From contig NZ_AP018164.1 of the NCBI RefSeq assembly GCF_002356315.1, forward strand, positions 4,216,001-4,280,000: a stretch of DNA of 64,000 nucleotides, given 5' to 3'. The stretch comes from Mycobacterium shigaense (GTDB taxonomy: Bacteria; Actinomycetota; Actinomycetes; Mycobacteriales; Mycobacteriaceae). Positions 36,270 to 46,331 of this stretch are shown piece by piece. The notes under the pieces are model-generated. The model ran no database searches. It saw only the letters and a program-made list of their open reading frames with translations, and was not told the origin of the DNA. Each line of letters opens with the position of its first letter. Within the stretch, counting starts at the first letter, position 1. The translations under genes and the position numbers were made by a program.

Positions 36270-37786
36270 CCGGCGAGCGCAACATCCCGCGGGGGTTCCC
36301 CCGGTCGTTGCGCGGCCAACTGCTGGTGGGCGTATTGGCCGTCGTCACAGTGGTTTTGGTGGCGGTCGGTATCGTCTCGGTGCTCAGCCTGCGCGGCTAC
36401 GTCAACACCATGAACGACGCCGAGGTCGCGAAATCCTTAGACGCGTTCAGCAATGCCTACGCCAGATACCGCAGTGGCGACCAGAATTCGGCGCGCGATG
36501 GCAATCCGCCGGTGGCGCAGGCCTTGTTGGGCTTCACCGAACAAACGCCGGGCAACCTCATCGCCGTCCTGCACGACGGCGATGTCATCGGTTCGGCGGT
36601 GTTCTCCGAGGACGAGGTCCGCCCCGCCCCACCCGATGTCGTGCGGGCCATCCAGGCACAGACCTGGATTGACAGCCCACCGCACAGCGAGAAGCTGGGC
36701 AGCCTCGGCTCCTACCGAGTCGACTGCCTGATCGAAGGACGCGAAACCCTGGTCGTCGCGGTGCCGCTGAGCCTCGCCGACCGGATCATCGCGCGCAATA
36801 ATCTCACCACCACAGCGCTTGTCGCGGCCGCGTTGGTGGTCACCGCCGGGCTCACCGTCTGGGTCGTCGGCTACACCCTTCGCCCCCTGCGTCGGGTGGC
36901 AGCCACTGCCGCGGAGGTCGCCGCGATGCCGCTCGCCGGTGACGAGCACCGAATCGGCGTGCGGGTACCGCCGCAGGACACCGATCCGAACAACGAGGTC
37001 GGAATCGTCGGTCACACGCTGAATCGGTTGCTGGACAACGTCGATAGCGCACTGGCCCATCGGGTCGACTCCGACCTGCGCATGCGGCAATTCCTCACCG
37101 ATGCCAGCCACGAGCTGCGAACCCCGCTGGCGGCGATTCAGGGCTACGCCGAACTGACTCGGCAGGACAGTTCGGCGCTGCCGCCGACTACCGAGTACGC
37201 GTTGGCTCGCATCGAATCCGAGGCCCGCCGCATGGCCCTGCTCGTCGACGAGCTGCTGCTGCTTTCGCGCCTGGGCGAAGGCGAAGATCTGCAGAACGAA
37301 GATGTCGACGTGGCGGATCTGGTCACCAATGCGGTGAACGACGTGGCGGTCGCGGCGCCGTCCCACCGGTGGGTCAAAGACCTGCCCGACGAACCGGTGT
37401 GGGTGCGCGGGGATCACGCCCGGCTACACCAGCTGGTCAGCAATCTGCTCAACAACGCCCAGTTGCACACGCCGCCCGGTGTCACGGTGACCACGACCAT
37501 CAGCTGCCACGCCCGCGGTCCGCAGGGCCCCTACGCAGAACTCACCGTTGCCGACGACGGGCCCGGCATCGACACCCAGCTGCTCCCCCGGTTGTTCGAA
37601 CGGTTCGTCCGCGCGGACACCTCGCGCACCAACGGTTCGGGGATCGGACTCGGCCTGGCCATCGTGAGCTCAATCGTCAAGGCCCACCACGGGTGGGTGA
37701 CGGCCGAATCCGTGCCCGGCCGAACGGTATTCCGGGTACGGCTGCCGTTACTCGACGGCGTGGACGGCGCCGGCTCGACGAGTTGA
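36266..37786 (+). CDS. trcS: Sensor histidine kinase TrcS
   Basis: A 506-residue kinase. A first transmembrane helix lies at about 20-42 (LVGVLAVVTVVLVAVGIVSVL), then an extracytoplasmic sensor to about 180, a second helix at about 183-203 and a HAMP linker. The dimerisation box DASHELRTPLAAI places the phospho-histidine at His282. The N, G1 and G2 boxes follow (NLLNNAQLH, ADDGPGID, GSGIGLGLAIV). It phosphorylates TrcR. Its ATG at 36266 overlaps the trcR stop by four bases, so the pair is translationally coupled. Confidence 0.93.
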   Translation: MTGERNIPRGFPRSLRGQLLVGVLAVVTVVLVAVGIVSVLSLRGYVNTMNDAEVAKSLDAFSNAYARYRSGDQNSARDGNPPVAQALLGFTEQTPGNLIAVLHDGDVIGSAVFSEDEVRPAPPDVVRAIQAQTWIDSPPHSEKLGSLGSYRVDCLIEGRETLVVAVPLSLADRIIARNNLTTTALVAAALVVTAGLTVWVVGYTLRPLRRVAATAAEVAAMPLAGDEHRIGVRVPPQDTDPNNEVGIVGHTLNRLLDNVDSALAHRVDSDLRMRQFLTDASHELRTPLAAIQGYAELTRQDSSALPPTTEYALARIESEARRMALLVDELLLLSRLGEGEDLQNEDVDVADLVTNAVNDVAVAAPSHRWVKDLPDEPVWVRGDHARLHQLVSNLLNNAQLHTPPGVTVTTTISCHARGPQGPYAELTVADDGPGIDTQLLPRLFERFVRADTSRTNGSGIGLGLAIVSSIVKAHHGWVTAESVPGRTVFRVRLPLLDGVDGAGSTS

Positions 37787-38085
37787 ACGCCGAATATCGA
37801 CAGCCGGTTCCACGACGCCGGGTGCTGCCCCCGCGCTGCGGTTTTCGCACCGCTATGGCCGTCGAAAGGGCCGCCGGGGCCGGCACTCACGCAAGGTGCC
37901 GGCATTGTCGAACACACAGGCGTTAAAGACTCGTAAAGGTGCACCGCGACGCCGTTAGGAAAGTGTCAACCAATGGCCCTTGCGGGGCCGTTCCCATTAA
38001 TTTCAAGCTGACCTTGCCTCCGAAGACTGCATTGTGGCTGACTTCGATGAGGGCTTTTCGTATGCGCGCGCGGAACGGAGACAAG
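37787..38085 (+). promoter_or_regulatory. Upstream region of the kdp operon
   Basis: This 299-bp region carries no credible gene. Its right half (about 37920-38060) is relatively AT-rich and should contain the kdp promoter and the KdpE binding site, though no exact operator can be marked by eye. A CGGAG ribosome-binding site lies just before the micro-ORF at 38086. Confidence 0.4.
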
Positions 38086-38169
38086 ATGGGCGTGTTGATA
38101 TTCGTCCTGCTGACGGTGGCGGTGTTCGCCGTGCTCGGCCTGTTGCAGAGGTTGGTCGAGCGGCTGTGA
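38086..38169 (+). CDS. 27-residue hydrophobic micro-ORF upstream of kdpF
   Basis: The ATG at 38086 opens a 27-codon frame encoding an almost wholly hydrophobic helix ([15 protein letters not shown]) with a basic-acidic C-terminus QRLVERL. The ribosome-binding site CGGAG lies 6-10 bases upstream. Its TGA overlaps the kdpF GTG as GTGA, so it is translationally coupled to kdpF. It looks like a single-span membrane peptide of KdpF size. It may be an extra KdpF-like subunit or a leader peptide; no homology can be shown here. Confidence 0.6.
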   Translation: MGVLIFVLLTVAVFAVLGLLQRLVERL

Positions 38170-38255
38170 GTTACGAAAACATCGTCGGCTTGGCGCTTTC
38201 CGTCATCCTTGCGCTGTTCCTCGGCTGCGCCCTGCTGTTCCCGGAAAGGTTCTAG
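38166..38255 (+). CDS. kdpF: Potassium-transporting ATPase subunit KdpF
   Basis: A 29-residue single-helix peptide ([27 protein letters not shown]). The helix followed by the LLFPERF end is typical of KdpF, which stabilises the KdpABC complex in the membrane. The start is GTG at 38166, overlapping the micro-ORF stop. Its TAG shares one base with the kdpA GTG start. Confidence 0.9.
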   Translation: MSYENIVGLALSVILALFLGCALLFPERF

Positions 38256-39925
38256 TGAGCACAACTACTACGGGAATCATCTTCCTGGTCGTCCTGATCG
38301 CGGCCCTGGTGGTCGTCCATGTGCCGTTGGGCGACTACATGTATCGCGTCTACGCGTCGGACAAGGACTCGTACGTCGAACGCGTGATCTACCGGCTGAT
38401 CGGTGTCGATTCACGCTCGGAGCAGACCTGGCCCGCATACGCCCGAAGCGTGCTGGCGTTCTCATCGATCAGCATCCTCTTTGTGTTCTTCTTCCAACTC
38501 GTGCAGGGCAAGTTGCCGTTACACCTGCACGATCCAGCCACGAAAATAACGCCGGGACTGGCGTGGAACACCGCGGTCAGCTTCGTCACGAACACCAACT
38601 GGCAGGCCTATTCCGGAGAATCGACGCAGGGCCACCTGGTGCAGATGGCCGGGTTGGCGGTGCAGAACTTCGTCTCGGCCGCCGTCGGCATCGCCGTAGC
38701 GATCGCACTGGTGCGGGGGTTCGCCCGCACGCGCACCGGCGATCTGGGGAACTTCTGGGTCGACCTGGTGCGCGGCACCCTGCGCATCTTGCTGCCGATT
38801 GCGGCGATCGCAGCGATCGTGCTGATCGCCGGCGGGGAAATTCAGAACTTCCATCTGAACGATCAGGTCGTCAACACCCTGGGCGGCGCCCAGCAGACGA
38901 TCACCGGCGGTCCGGTCGCCAGCCAGGAAGCCATCAAGGAACTCGGCACCAACGGCGGCGGGTTCTACAACGCGAACTCCGCGCACCCGTTCGAGAACCC
39001 CACGGCCTGGACGAACTGGTTCGAGATCTTCCTGCTCCTGGTGATCAGCTTCTCGCTGCCCCGCACCTTCGGCCGCATGGTGGGCAGCACGAAGCAGGGC
39101 TTCGCGATCGCGTCGGTCATGGCGTCGCTGTACGCGGTCAGCGTGACGTTCATGATGTGGTTTCAGTTGCAGCACCACGGCACGGTGCCGACCTCGATCG
39201 GTGCGGCGGCCGAAGGCGTGGAACAGCGGTTCGGCATCGCCGACTCGGCGGTGTTCGCGAGCTCGACGACGCTGACCTCCACGGGTGCCGTGGACTCGTT
39301 CCACGACTCCTACACCAGCCTCGGCGGCATGATCACGTTGTTCGACATGCAGCTCGGTGAGGTCGCCCCCGGCGGCACCGGCTCCGGCCTGTACGGCATG
39401 CTCATCCTCGCGGTGATCACCGTCTTCATCGCCGGCCTGATGGTCGGACGCACCCCGGAATATCTGGGCAAGAAGATCAACCCTCGCGAAATCAAGCTCG
39501 CCGCAAGCTATTTCCTGGTCACACCGCTGATCGTGTTGACCGGCACGGCGATTGCGATGGCGCTGCCGGGTGAGCGCGCCGGCATGGCCAACACCGGGCC
39601 GCACGGGCTGTCGGAGGTGTTGTACGCATTCACCTCAGCGGCGAACAACAACGGGTCGGCGTTCGCCGGGCTCAGCGTCAACACCGACTGGTGGAACACC
39701 GCCCTGGGGCTGGCCATGGTCTTCGGCAGGTTCCTGCCGATCGTGCTGGTGCTCGCGCTGGCCGGCTCACTGGCCAAGCAGGGGATGACACCGGCATCGG
39801 CGGGCACGTTGCCCACCCACCGGCCGCAATTTGTCGGCATGGTCGCCGGCGTGACCCTGATCCTGGTCGCCCTCACCTTCCTGCCCATGCTGGCGCTCGG
39901 ACCTCTTGCTGAAGGAATCCACTGA
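38255..39925 (+). CDS. kdpA: Potassium-transporting ATPase subunit KdpA
   Basis: A 556-residue membrane protein with about ten helices. It contains the four KdpA pore-loop segments: [46 protein letters not shown] and [13 protein letters not shown]. These form the K+ selectivity filters. KdpA is the ion-binding subunit of the high-affinity Kdp P-type ATPase. The start is GTG at 38255, one-base overlap with kdpF, and the stop overlaps kdpB as TGATG. It is not closely similar to the M. tuberculosis KdpA as I recall it. Confidence 0.95.
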   Translation: MSTTTTGIIFLVVLIAALVVVHVPLGDYMYRVYASDKDSYVERVIYRLIGVDSRSEQTWPAYARSVLAFSSISILFVFFFQLVQGKLPLHLHDPATKITPGLAWNTAVSFVTNTNWQAYSGESTQGHLVQMAGLAVQNFVSAAVGIAVAIALVRGFARTRTGDLGNFWVDLVRGTLRILLPIAAIAAIVLIAGGEIQNFHLNDQVVNTLGGAQQTITGGPVASQEAIKELGTNGGGFYNANSAHPFENPTAWTNWFEIFLLLVISFSLPRTFGRMVGSTKQGFAIASVMASLYAVSVTFMMWFQLQHHGTVPTSIGAAAEGVEQRFGIADSAVFASSTTLTSTGAVDSFHDSYTSLGGMITLFDMQLGEVAPGGTGSGLYGMLILAVITVFIAGLMVGRTPEYLGKKINPREIKLAASYFLVTPLIVLTGTAIAMALPGERAGMANTGPHGLSEVLYAFTSAANNNGSAFAGLSVNTDWWNTALGLAMVFGRFLPIVLVLALAGSLAKQGMTPASAGTLPTHRPQFVGMVAGVTLILVALTFLPMLALGPLAEGIH

Positions 39926-42078
39926 TGACCGCGACCGCAATCGACTCGGCTGCCGAGACGCAGCCTGCCGCACCCGCGGACAAGAAACGGGTGCAGGGTG
40001 GCCTGCTCGACCCGAAGATGCTGTGGCGTTCGACACCGGACGCGCTGCGCAAACTCGATCCGCGCACCCTCTGGCGCAACCCGGTGATGTTCATCGTCGA
40101 AATCGGCGCCGCCTGGAGCACCGTGCTCGCGATCACCAACGAAACGTGGTTCGCATGGCTGACCGTGATCTGGCTGTGGCTTACCGTCGTCTTCGCGAAT
40201 CTCGCCGAGGCCGTGGCCGAGGGCCGCGGCAAGGCCCAGGCTGAGACGCTGCGGCGGGCCAAGAGTCAGACCATGGCCCGCCGCCTCAAGGACTGGCGGT
40301 CCGGCCGGCCGGCGGTCGAGGAGGAGGAGGTCGCGGCACCGCTGCTGCAACAGGGCGACATCGTGGTGGTCGAGGCCGGGCAGGTGATACCGGGTGACGG
40401 CGACGTGGTGGAAGGCATTGCGTCGGTGGATGAATCGGCGATCACCGGAGAGTCGGCACCGGTGATCCGGGAGTCCGGCGGCGACCGGTCGGCAGTCACC
40501 GGCGGCACCACCGTGCTCAGCGACCGGATCGTCGTGCAGATCACCCAGAAGCCCGGGGAAAGCTTCATCGACCGGATGATCGCGCTCGTGGAGGGCGCCA
40601 ATCGGCAGAAGACGCCCAACGAGATCGCGCTGAACATCCTGCTGGCCGCGTTGACGATCATCTTCGTCTTCGCCGTCGCCACCCTGCAGCCGCTGGCGAT
40701 CTACTCGAAAACGAACAACCCCGGCGTCCCAAACACCCAGGCGCTCGACATGAATGGTGTCACCGGAATCGTCATGGTGTCACTGCTGGTGTGCCTGATC
40801 CCGACGACGATCGGCGCGCTGCTGTCGGCCATCGGCATCGCCGGCATGGACCGCCTGGTGCAACGCAACGTGCTCGCTATGTCGGGCCGCGCGGTCGAAG
40901 CCGCGGGCGACGTGAACACCCTGCTGCTGGACAAGACGGGCACCATCACCCTGGGCAACCGGCAGGCCTCCGCCTTCGTCCCACTCGACGGAATCACCGA
41001 TGAGCAACTGGCCGATGCCGCACAGTTGTCCAGCCTCGCCGACGAAACACCTGAGGGACGCTCGATTGTCGTCTACGCCAAGGAACATTTCGGGCTACGC
41101 GCCCGCACGCCCGGCGAACTCGCGCATGCGCAATGGGTGGCCTTCTCTGCCACCACGCGAATGTCGGGCGTCGACCTGGGCGGGCACCAGTTGCGCAAAG
41201 GCGCGGCCAGCTCGGTCGCGGAATGGGTACGCGCCCAGGGCGGTGACGTTCCCCACCAGCTCGGTGAGATCGTCGACGGCATCTCCGCCGGCGGCGGCAC
41301 CCCCCTGGTCGTCGGGGAAAGCCGCGACGGTACAGCGGCGGTGGTTGGGGTCATCCACCTGAAGGACGTCGTCAAGCAAGGCATGCGGGACCGCTTCGAC
41401 GAGATGCGCAAGATGGGTATTCGGACCGTGATGATCACCGGCGATAACCCGTTGACCGCCAAGGCGATTGCCGACGAGGCTGGTGTGGACGACTTCCTCG
41501 CCGAGGCCACGCCCGAGGACAAGCTCGCGCTGATCAAGCGCGAGCAGGAAGGCGGCAAGCTCGTCGCCATGACCGGCGACGGCACCAACGACGCGCCCGC
41601 CCTGGCGCAGGCCGACGTGGGCGTGGCCATGAACACCGGCACGTCGGCGGCCAAAGAGGCCGGCAACATGGTCGACCTGGACTCCGACCCCACGAAGCTG
41701 ATCGAGATCGTCGAGATCGGTAAGCAGCTGCTGATCACGCGTGGAGCGCTGACGACGTTCTCGATCGCCAACGACATCGCGAAGTACTTCGCGATCATCC
41801 CGGCCATGTTCGTCGCACTGTTTCCCGGGCTGGACATGATCAACATCATGCGGCTGCACAGCCCGCAGTCGGCGATCCTGTCCGCGGTGATCTTCAATGC
41901 GGTCGTCATCGTGGCGCTGATCCCGCTCTCGCTGCGCGGCGTGCGCTACACGCCGAGCAGCGCCTCGAAGTTGTTGAGCCGCAACCTCTACATCTATGGG
42001 CTCGGCGGCATCATCGCCCCGTTCATCGGGATCAAGCTGATCGACCTGGTTATCCAATTCGTCCCCGGGATGTCCTGA
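39925..42078 (+). CDS. kdpB: Potassium-transporting ATPase ATP-binding subunit KdpB
   Basis: A 717-residue P-type ATPase. The phosphorylation motif DKTGTIT has Asp336, TGES lies in the actuator domain ([10 protein letters not shown]), and [12 protein letters not shown] is the hinge motif. The helices fit the seven-span KdpB type. KdpB hydrolyses ATP to drive K+ uptake with KdpA and KdpC at the plasma membrane. An unusually long N-terminus of about 45 residues precedes the first helix. The start overlaps the kdpA stop by one base. Confidence 0.96.
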   Translation: MTATAIDSAAETQPAAPADKKRVQGGLLDPKMLWRSTPDALRKLDPRTLWRNPVMFIVEIGAAWSTVLAITNETWFAWLTVIWLWLTVVFANLAEAVAEGRGKAQAETLRRAKSQTMARRLKDWRSGRPAVEEEEVAAPLLQQGDIVVVEAGQVIPGDGDVVEGIASVDESAITGESAPVIRESGGDRSAVTGGTTVLSDRIVVQITQKPGESFIDRMIALVEGANRQKTPNEIALNILLAALTIIFVFAVATLQPLAIYSKTNNPGVPNTQALDMNGVTGIVMVSLLVCLIPTTIGALLSAIGIAGMDRLVQRNVLAMSGRAVEAAGDVNTLLLDKTGTITLGNRQASAFVPLDGITDEQLADAAQLSSLADETPEGRSIVVYAKEHFGLRARTPGELAHAQWVAFSATTRMSGVDLGGHQLRKGAASSVAEWVRAQGGDVPHQLGEIVDGISAGGGTPLVVGESRDGTAAVVGVIHLKDVVKQGMRDRFDEMRKMGIRTVMITGDNPLTAKAIADEAGVDDFLAEATPEDKLALIKREQEGGKLVAMTGDGTNDAPALAQADVGVAMNTGTSAAKEAGNMVDLDSDPTKLIEIVEIGKQLLITRGALTTFSIANDIAKYFAIIPAMFVALFPGLDMINIMRLHSPQSAILSAVIFNAVVIVALIPLSLRGVRYTPSSASKLLSRNLYIYGLGGIIAPFIGIKLIDLVIQFVPGMS

Positions 42079-42079
42079 C

Positions 42080-43003
42080 ATGAAATTCGCGAATTTCTTC
42101 CGCGTGCACTGGGCCGCCTTCCGCGCGCTGTTGGTGCTCACCGTGATCACCGGCCTTGCCTACCCGCTGTTCATCTGGCTGGTCGCACAGCTACCGGGAC
42201 TGCACGACAAGGCCGAAGGATCGATTCTCACCGCCAACGGCAAACCGGTCGGCAGCAAACTGATCGGCCAGCTGTTCACCGACTCCGCCGGCAACCCACT
42301 GCCGCAGTACTTCCAGAGCCGGCCCTCGGCGGCGGGCAACGGGTACGACCCGACGTCGTCGGGCGCAAGCAACCTCGGGCCGGAAAGCATCGTCGACACA
42401 CCGGCCGACCCGGCGCTCCTGACGGCCGGAAAGTCCGCCTCCGATGCCGGCTTCAAGCCGAGCCTGCTGACGCAGGTGTGCACCCGCAGCGCCGCCGTGG
42501 GCCAGCTGGAGGGGGTGGACGGTTCGCGCCCGTTCTGCACGGGTGGCGGTGTGGCCGCGGTACTTTCGGTGATCGGTCCCCGCGACGCGCGCGGAAACGT
42601 CGTCCACCCGACCAAGGTGGTCAGCGTCAACGAGCCCTGCCAGTCGATCCAGATGCCGTTCCTCGCCACCTATGAGGGTGTCCGGGTCGAGTGCGCCCGG
42701 TACGGCGAGGACTCCTCGATCGGCCAGATCGTGCCCATCCGCGGGGCGGCGCCCGCCAACCCCGTCGTGCCCGCCGACGCGGTCACCGCCAGCGGCAGCG
42801 GCCTCGACCCGGACATCTCGCCGGCCTACGCCGACCTCCAAATCGCCCGGGTGGCCAAGGCGCGCCACGTGAGCCCCGATCAGATACGGGCAGTCGTCGC
42901 GCGGTATCGCAGCGGCCGGGATCTTGGGTTTCTCGGCGAGCCCACGGTCAACGTGCTGCAGCTCAACCTGCAACTCAACCGGCAATATCCGGCATCGAGC
43001 TAA
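42080..43003 (+). CDS. kdpC: Potassium-transporting ATPase subunit KdpC, long form
   Basis: A 307-residue KdpC. One N-terminal transmembrane helix lies at about 14-36. The conserved front part includes YFQSRPSAAGNGYDPTSSGASNLGP (77-101), and the conserved back part VPADAVTASGSGLDPDISP (230-248) is followed by ARVAKAR and FLGEPTVNVLQLNLQL. Between them an insert of about 125 residues (about 103-228) with four cysteines (134, 153, 187, 205) is absent from E. coli KdpC and, as I recall, from the 189-residue M. tuberculosis protein. The insert is predicted to face outside and may form disulfides. It starts two bases after kdpB. Confidence 0.93.
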   Translation: MKFANFFRVHWAAFRALLVLTVITGLAYPLFIWLVAQLPGLHDKAEGSILTANGKPVGSKLIGQLFTDSAGNPLPQYFQSRPSAAGNGYDPTSSGASNLGPESIVDTPADPALLTAGKSASDAGFKPSLLTQVCTRSAAVGQLEGVDGSRPFCTGGGVAAVLSVIGPRDARGNVVHPTKVVSVNEPCQSIQMPFLATYEGVRVECARYGEDSSIGQIVPIRGAAPANPVVPADAVTASGSGLDPDISPAYADLQIARVAKARHVSPDQIRAVVARYRSGRDLGFLGEPTVNVLQLNLQLNRQYPASS

Positions 43004-43015
43004 AGCCCTAGGGGG

Positions 43016-45571
43016 ATGATGGTTGACGTGAGTGTCTCCGACCACCGTCCCAAGCGTGGGGAACTCCGCATCTACCTCGGCGCGGCGCCGGGTGTCGGCA
43101 AAACGTACGCGATGCTGGGCGAAGCGCACCGGCGCCTGGAACGCGGCACCGACCTGGTGGCCGCCGTGGTCGAGACGCACGGCCGCCTGAAGACCGCCGA
43201 GATGATCGAAGGCATCGAGATCATCCCGCCCCGATACATCGAATATCGCGGTGGCCGCTTCCCGGAACTCGACGTGCCCGCCGTGCTGGCGCGGCATCCG
43301 CAGGTGGTCCTGGTCGACGAACTCGCGCACACCAACACTCCGGGCAGCAAAAACGAAAAGCGATGGCAGGACGTCGAAGAGCTGCTCGACGCCGGCATCA
43401 CGGTGATCTCCACCGTCAACGTCCAGCACCTGGAGAGCCTGAACGACGTCGTCGCCCAGATCACCGGAATCGAGCAGAAGGAGACGATCCCAGATTCGAT
43501 CGTGCGCGAAGCGGCTCAGGTCGAACTCATCGATATCACCCCGGAGGCGCTGCGCCGCAGGCTTTCTCACGGTAACGTCTACGCGCCGGAGCGGATCGAT
43601 GCCGCGCTGTCCAATTACTTTCGTCGCGGAAACCTCACGGCTCTCCGGGAATTGGCACTATTGTGGCTGGCCGACCAGGTGGATACCGCGCTGGCAAAGT
43701 ACCGTGCCGAGAACAAGATCACCGAGATATGGGAGGCGCGCGAGCGAGTGGTCGTAGCCGTCACGGGCGGCCCGGAATCGGAGACGTTGGTGCGGCGCGC
43801 ATCGCGGATCGCGTCGAAGTCCAGCGCCGAGCTGATGGTCGTGCACGTCATACGCGGCGACGGGCTGGCCGGGCTCTCCGAACGCAGGATGGCCAAGATT
43901 CGCGAGCTGGCCATTAGCCTCGACGCCTCGGTGCACACCGTTGTCGGCGACGACGTGCCTACGGCGCTACTGGACTTCGCCCGCGAGATGAATGCCACCC
44001 AACTCGTGATCGGCACCTCGCGGCGTTCCCGGTGGGCGCGAATCTTCGAGGAGGGTATCGGCTCGACCATCGTGCAGCGGTCCGGCAAGATCGACGTGCA
44101 CATCGTCACCCACGAGGAATCCAAGCGCGGCTTCCACATCGGGTCGCTCGCCTCGCGCGAGCGGCGGGTCACGTCGTGGCTGGCTGCCTTCATTGTGCCG
44201 TCGGTGATTTGCGCGGTGACGGTCAAGCTGCTGGACCGGTACCTGGACACCGGCGGCGAGAGCGCACTGTTCTTCGTGGGAGTGCTGCTGGTCGGATTGT
44301 TCGGAGGCATTGCGCCGGCCGCACTTTCGGCCGTGCTGTCGGGGCTGCTGCTGAACTACTACCTGATCGCCCCGCGACACAGCTTTACCATCGCCGAACC
44401 CAACAGTGCCATCACCGAACTGGTGTTGCTGCTGGTCGCGGTCGCCGTGGCGGTGCTGGTCGACTTCGCCGCCAAACGGACCCGGGAAGCCCGGCGCGCC
44501 TCCCAGGAAGCCGAGCTGCTGACGCTGTTCGCCGGATCGGTGCTGCGCGGTGCAGACCTCGAAACGCTGCTGGAACGGGTCCGCGAGACCTACTCGCAGC
44601 GCGCTGTCAGCATGCTGCGAGAACAATCCGACGACCATGACAAGAACGGATACATCGTCGCCAGCGTGGGCAGGGATCCGTGCGTGACCGTTGATTCCGC
44701 CGACACCGCAATCGAAGTCGGTGACGACGAATTCTGGATGCTGATGGCCGGCAAGAAGCTCTCCGCGCGTGACCGCCGCGTGCTGACCGCGGTGGCCAAG
44801 CAGGCCGCGGGCCTGATCAGGCAGCGCGAACTCGTCGACGAGGCCAGCCGGACGGAGGCGATCGTACGGGCCGATGAACTGCGCAGATCGCTGCTGGCGG
44901 CGGTCAGTCACGACCTGCGCACGCCGCTGGCGGCGGCCAAGGTCGCGGTATCCAGCCTGCGCGCCGAAGACGTCGCCTTCTCCGCCGAGGACACCGCTGA
45001 TTTGCTGGCCACCATCGAGGAATCCATCGACCAGCTGACCGCCCTGGTCGGGAACCTGCTCGATTCCTCGCGGCTGGCGGCCGGCGCGGTCCGCCCGGAT
45101 CTGCGCCGGGTGTACTTGGAGGAAACGGTGCAACGCGCACTGGTGAGCATCGGCAAGGGCGCCACCGGCTTCTACCGCTCAGCGATCGACCGCGTCAAGG
45201 TCGACGTCGGCGACGCCGTCGTGATGGCCGACGGCGGGCTGCTCGAGCGGGTGCTCGCCAACCTGATCGACAACGCCCTGCGGTATGCGCCCAACTCCAT
45301 GGTTCGGGTCAACGCCGGGCAAGTCGGCGATCGCGTGCTGATCAACGTGATCGACGAGGGTCCCGGAATCCCGCACGGCGCCGAGGATGAGATATTCGAG
45401 CCCTTCCAGCGGCTGGGCGATCACGACAACACCACCGGGGTGGGGCTGGGCATGTCGGTGGCCCGCGGCTTCGTCGAGGCCATGGGTGGCACGATCGCGG
45501 CCAGTGACACCCCGGGTGGAGGGCTGACCATCGTGGTGGATCTGGCCGCGCCGCAACAGGATACGAAATGA
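43016..45571 (+). CDS. kdpD: Potassium sensor histidine kinase KdpD
   Basis: An 851-residue kinase. The N-terminal KdpD domain has Walker A GAAPGVGKT (about 22-30) and VDELAHTN. A universal-stress-protein domain spans about 240-365. Four close transmembrane helices follow at about 390-490, then a GAF-like region and the kinase core with His632 (VSHDLRTPLAA) and G-box DEGPGIP. KdpD senses K+ limitation and phosphorylates KdpE. Start choice is open: ATG 43016 abuts AGGGGG, while a GTG at 43028 has better spacing. It follows kdpC by 12 bp on the same strand. Confidence 0.94.
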   Translation: MMVDVSVSDHRPKRGELRIYLGAAPGVGKTYAMLGEAHRRLERGTDLVAAVVETHGRLKTAEMIEGIEIIPPRYIEYRGGRFPELDVPAVLARHPQVVLVDELAHTNTPGSKNEKRWQDVEELLDAGITVISTVNVQHLESLNDVVAQITGIEQKETIPDSIVREAAQVELIDITPEALRRRLSHGNVYAPERIDAALSNYFRRGNLTALRELALLWLADQVDTALAKYRAENKITEIWEARERVVVAVTGGPESETLVRRASRIASKSSAELMVVHVIRGDGLAGLSERRMAKIRELAISLDASVHTVVGDDVPTALLDFAREMNATQLVIGTSRRSRWARIFEEGIGSTIVQRSGKIDVHIVTHEESKRGFHIGSLASRERRVTSWLAAFIVPSVICAVTVKLLDRYLDTGGESALFFVGVLLVGLFGGIAPAALSAVLSGLLLNYYLIAPRHSFTIAEPNSAITELVLLLVAVAVAVLVDFAAKRTREARRASQEAELLTLFAGSVLRGADLETLLERVRETYSQRAVSMLREQSDDHDKNGYIVASVGRDPCVTVDSADTAIEVGDDEFWMLMAGKKLSARDRRVLTAVAKQAAGLIRQRELVDEASRTEAIVRADELRRSLLAAVSHDLRTPLAAAKVAVSSLRAEDVAFSAEDTADLLATIEESIDQLTALVGNLLDSSRLAAGAVRPDLRRVYLEETVQRALVSIGKGATGFYRSAIDRVKVDVGDAVVMADGGLLERVLANLIDNALRYAPNSMVRVNAGQVGDRVLINVIDEGPGIPHGAEDEIFEPFQRLGDHDNTTGVGLGMSVARGFVEAMGGTIAASDTPGGGLTIVVDLAAPQQDTK

Positions 45572-45578
45572 CGCGCCA

Positions 45579-46259
45579 ATGACTCGCGTCCTGGTGATCG
45601 ACGACGAGCCGCACATCCTGCGCGCGTTACGCATCAACCTGTCCGTGCGCGGCTACGAGGTCGTCACCGCGTCGACCGGTGCCGGCGCGCTGCGCGCCGC
45701 CGCCGAGCACAAGCCCGACGTGGTGATTCTCGATCTCGGCCTGCCCGACATCTCCGGCATCGAGGTCCTGGGCGGGCTGCGCGGCTGGCTCTCGGCGCCG
45801 GTCATCGTGTTGTCGGCGCGCTCCGATTCGTCCGACAAGGTCGAGGCGTTGGACGCCGGCGCCGACGACTATGTCACGAAACCCTTTGGGATGGACGAGT
45901 TTCTGGCCCGGCTGCGCGCCGCGGTGCGGCGCAACGCCGCCGCATCGGAAACCGACCAGCCGATCGTCGAAACCGACGCGTTCACCGTCGACCTGGCCGC
46001 CAAGAAGGTGACCAAGGACGGCGCGGAGATCCACCTGACTCCCACCGAGTGGGGCATGCTCGAGGTGCTGGTCCGCAATCGCGGCAAGCTGGTTGGCCGC
46101 GAGGAACTCCTCAAAGAGGTGTGGGGGCCGGCATACGCCACCGAAACACATTATCTGCGCGTGTATCTGGCGCAGCTGCGGCGCAAGCTCGAAGATGATC
46201 CGTCGCACCCCAAGCACCTGCTGACCGAATCAGGCATGGGCTACCGCTTCGAGGCGTGA
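45579..46259 (+). CDS. kdpE: Response regulator KdpE (OmpR family)
   Basis: A 226-residue response regulator with phospho-acceptor Asp52 (VVILDLGLPD), the acidic pocket DDEPH at about 9-13, and lysine in TKPFGM. A winged-helix DNA-binding domain spans about 130-226 and ends TESGMGYRFEA. It activates kdp transcription under potassium limitation. The ATG at 45579 lies 7 bp after the kdpD stop, so both are co-translated. It is the last gene of the co-directional kdp run and converges on ppx2 across 72 bp. Confidence 0.95.
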   Translation: MTRVLVIDDEPHILRALRINLSVRGYEVVTASTGAGALRAAAEHKPDVVILDLGLPDISGIEVLGGLRGWLSAPVIVLSARSDSSDKVEALDAGADDYVTKPFGMDEFLARLRAAVRRNAAASETDQPIVETDAFTVDLAAKKVTKDGAEIHLTPTEWGMLEVLVRNRGKLVGREELLKEVWGPAYATETHYLRVYLAQLRRKLEDDPSHPKHLLTESGMGYRFEA

Positions 46260-46331
46260 ACCGCGCGGCGGGGCCGCTCTGCGAGGGCAAAAGTGTGTCG
46301 CGTCTGCCGGCCGCCCGCGGAGTGGATGTGA

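Noticed and set aside
46260-46331. Terminator between convergent kdpE and ppx2
   Set aside because: GC-rich complementary patches exist (CCGCGCGGC versus CGGCCGCCCGCGG), but the pairing needs bulges and no convincing stem was found.
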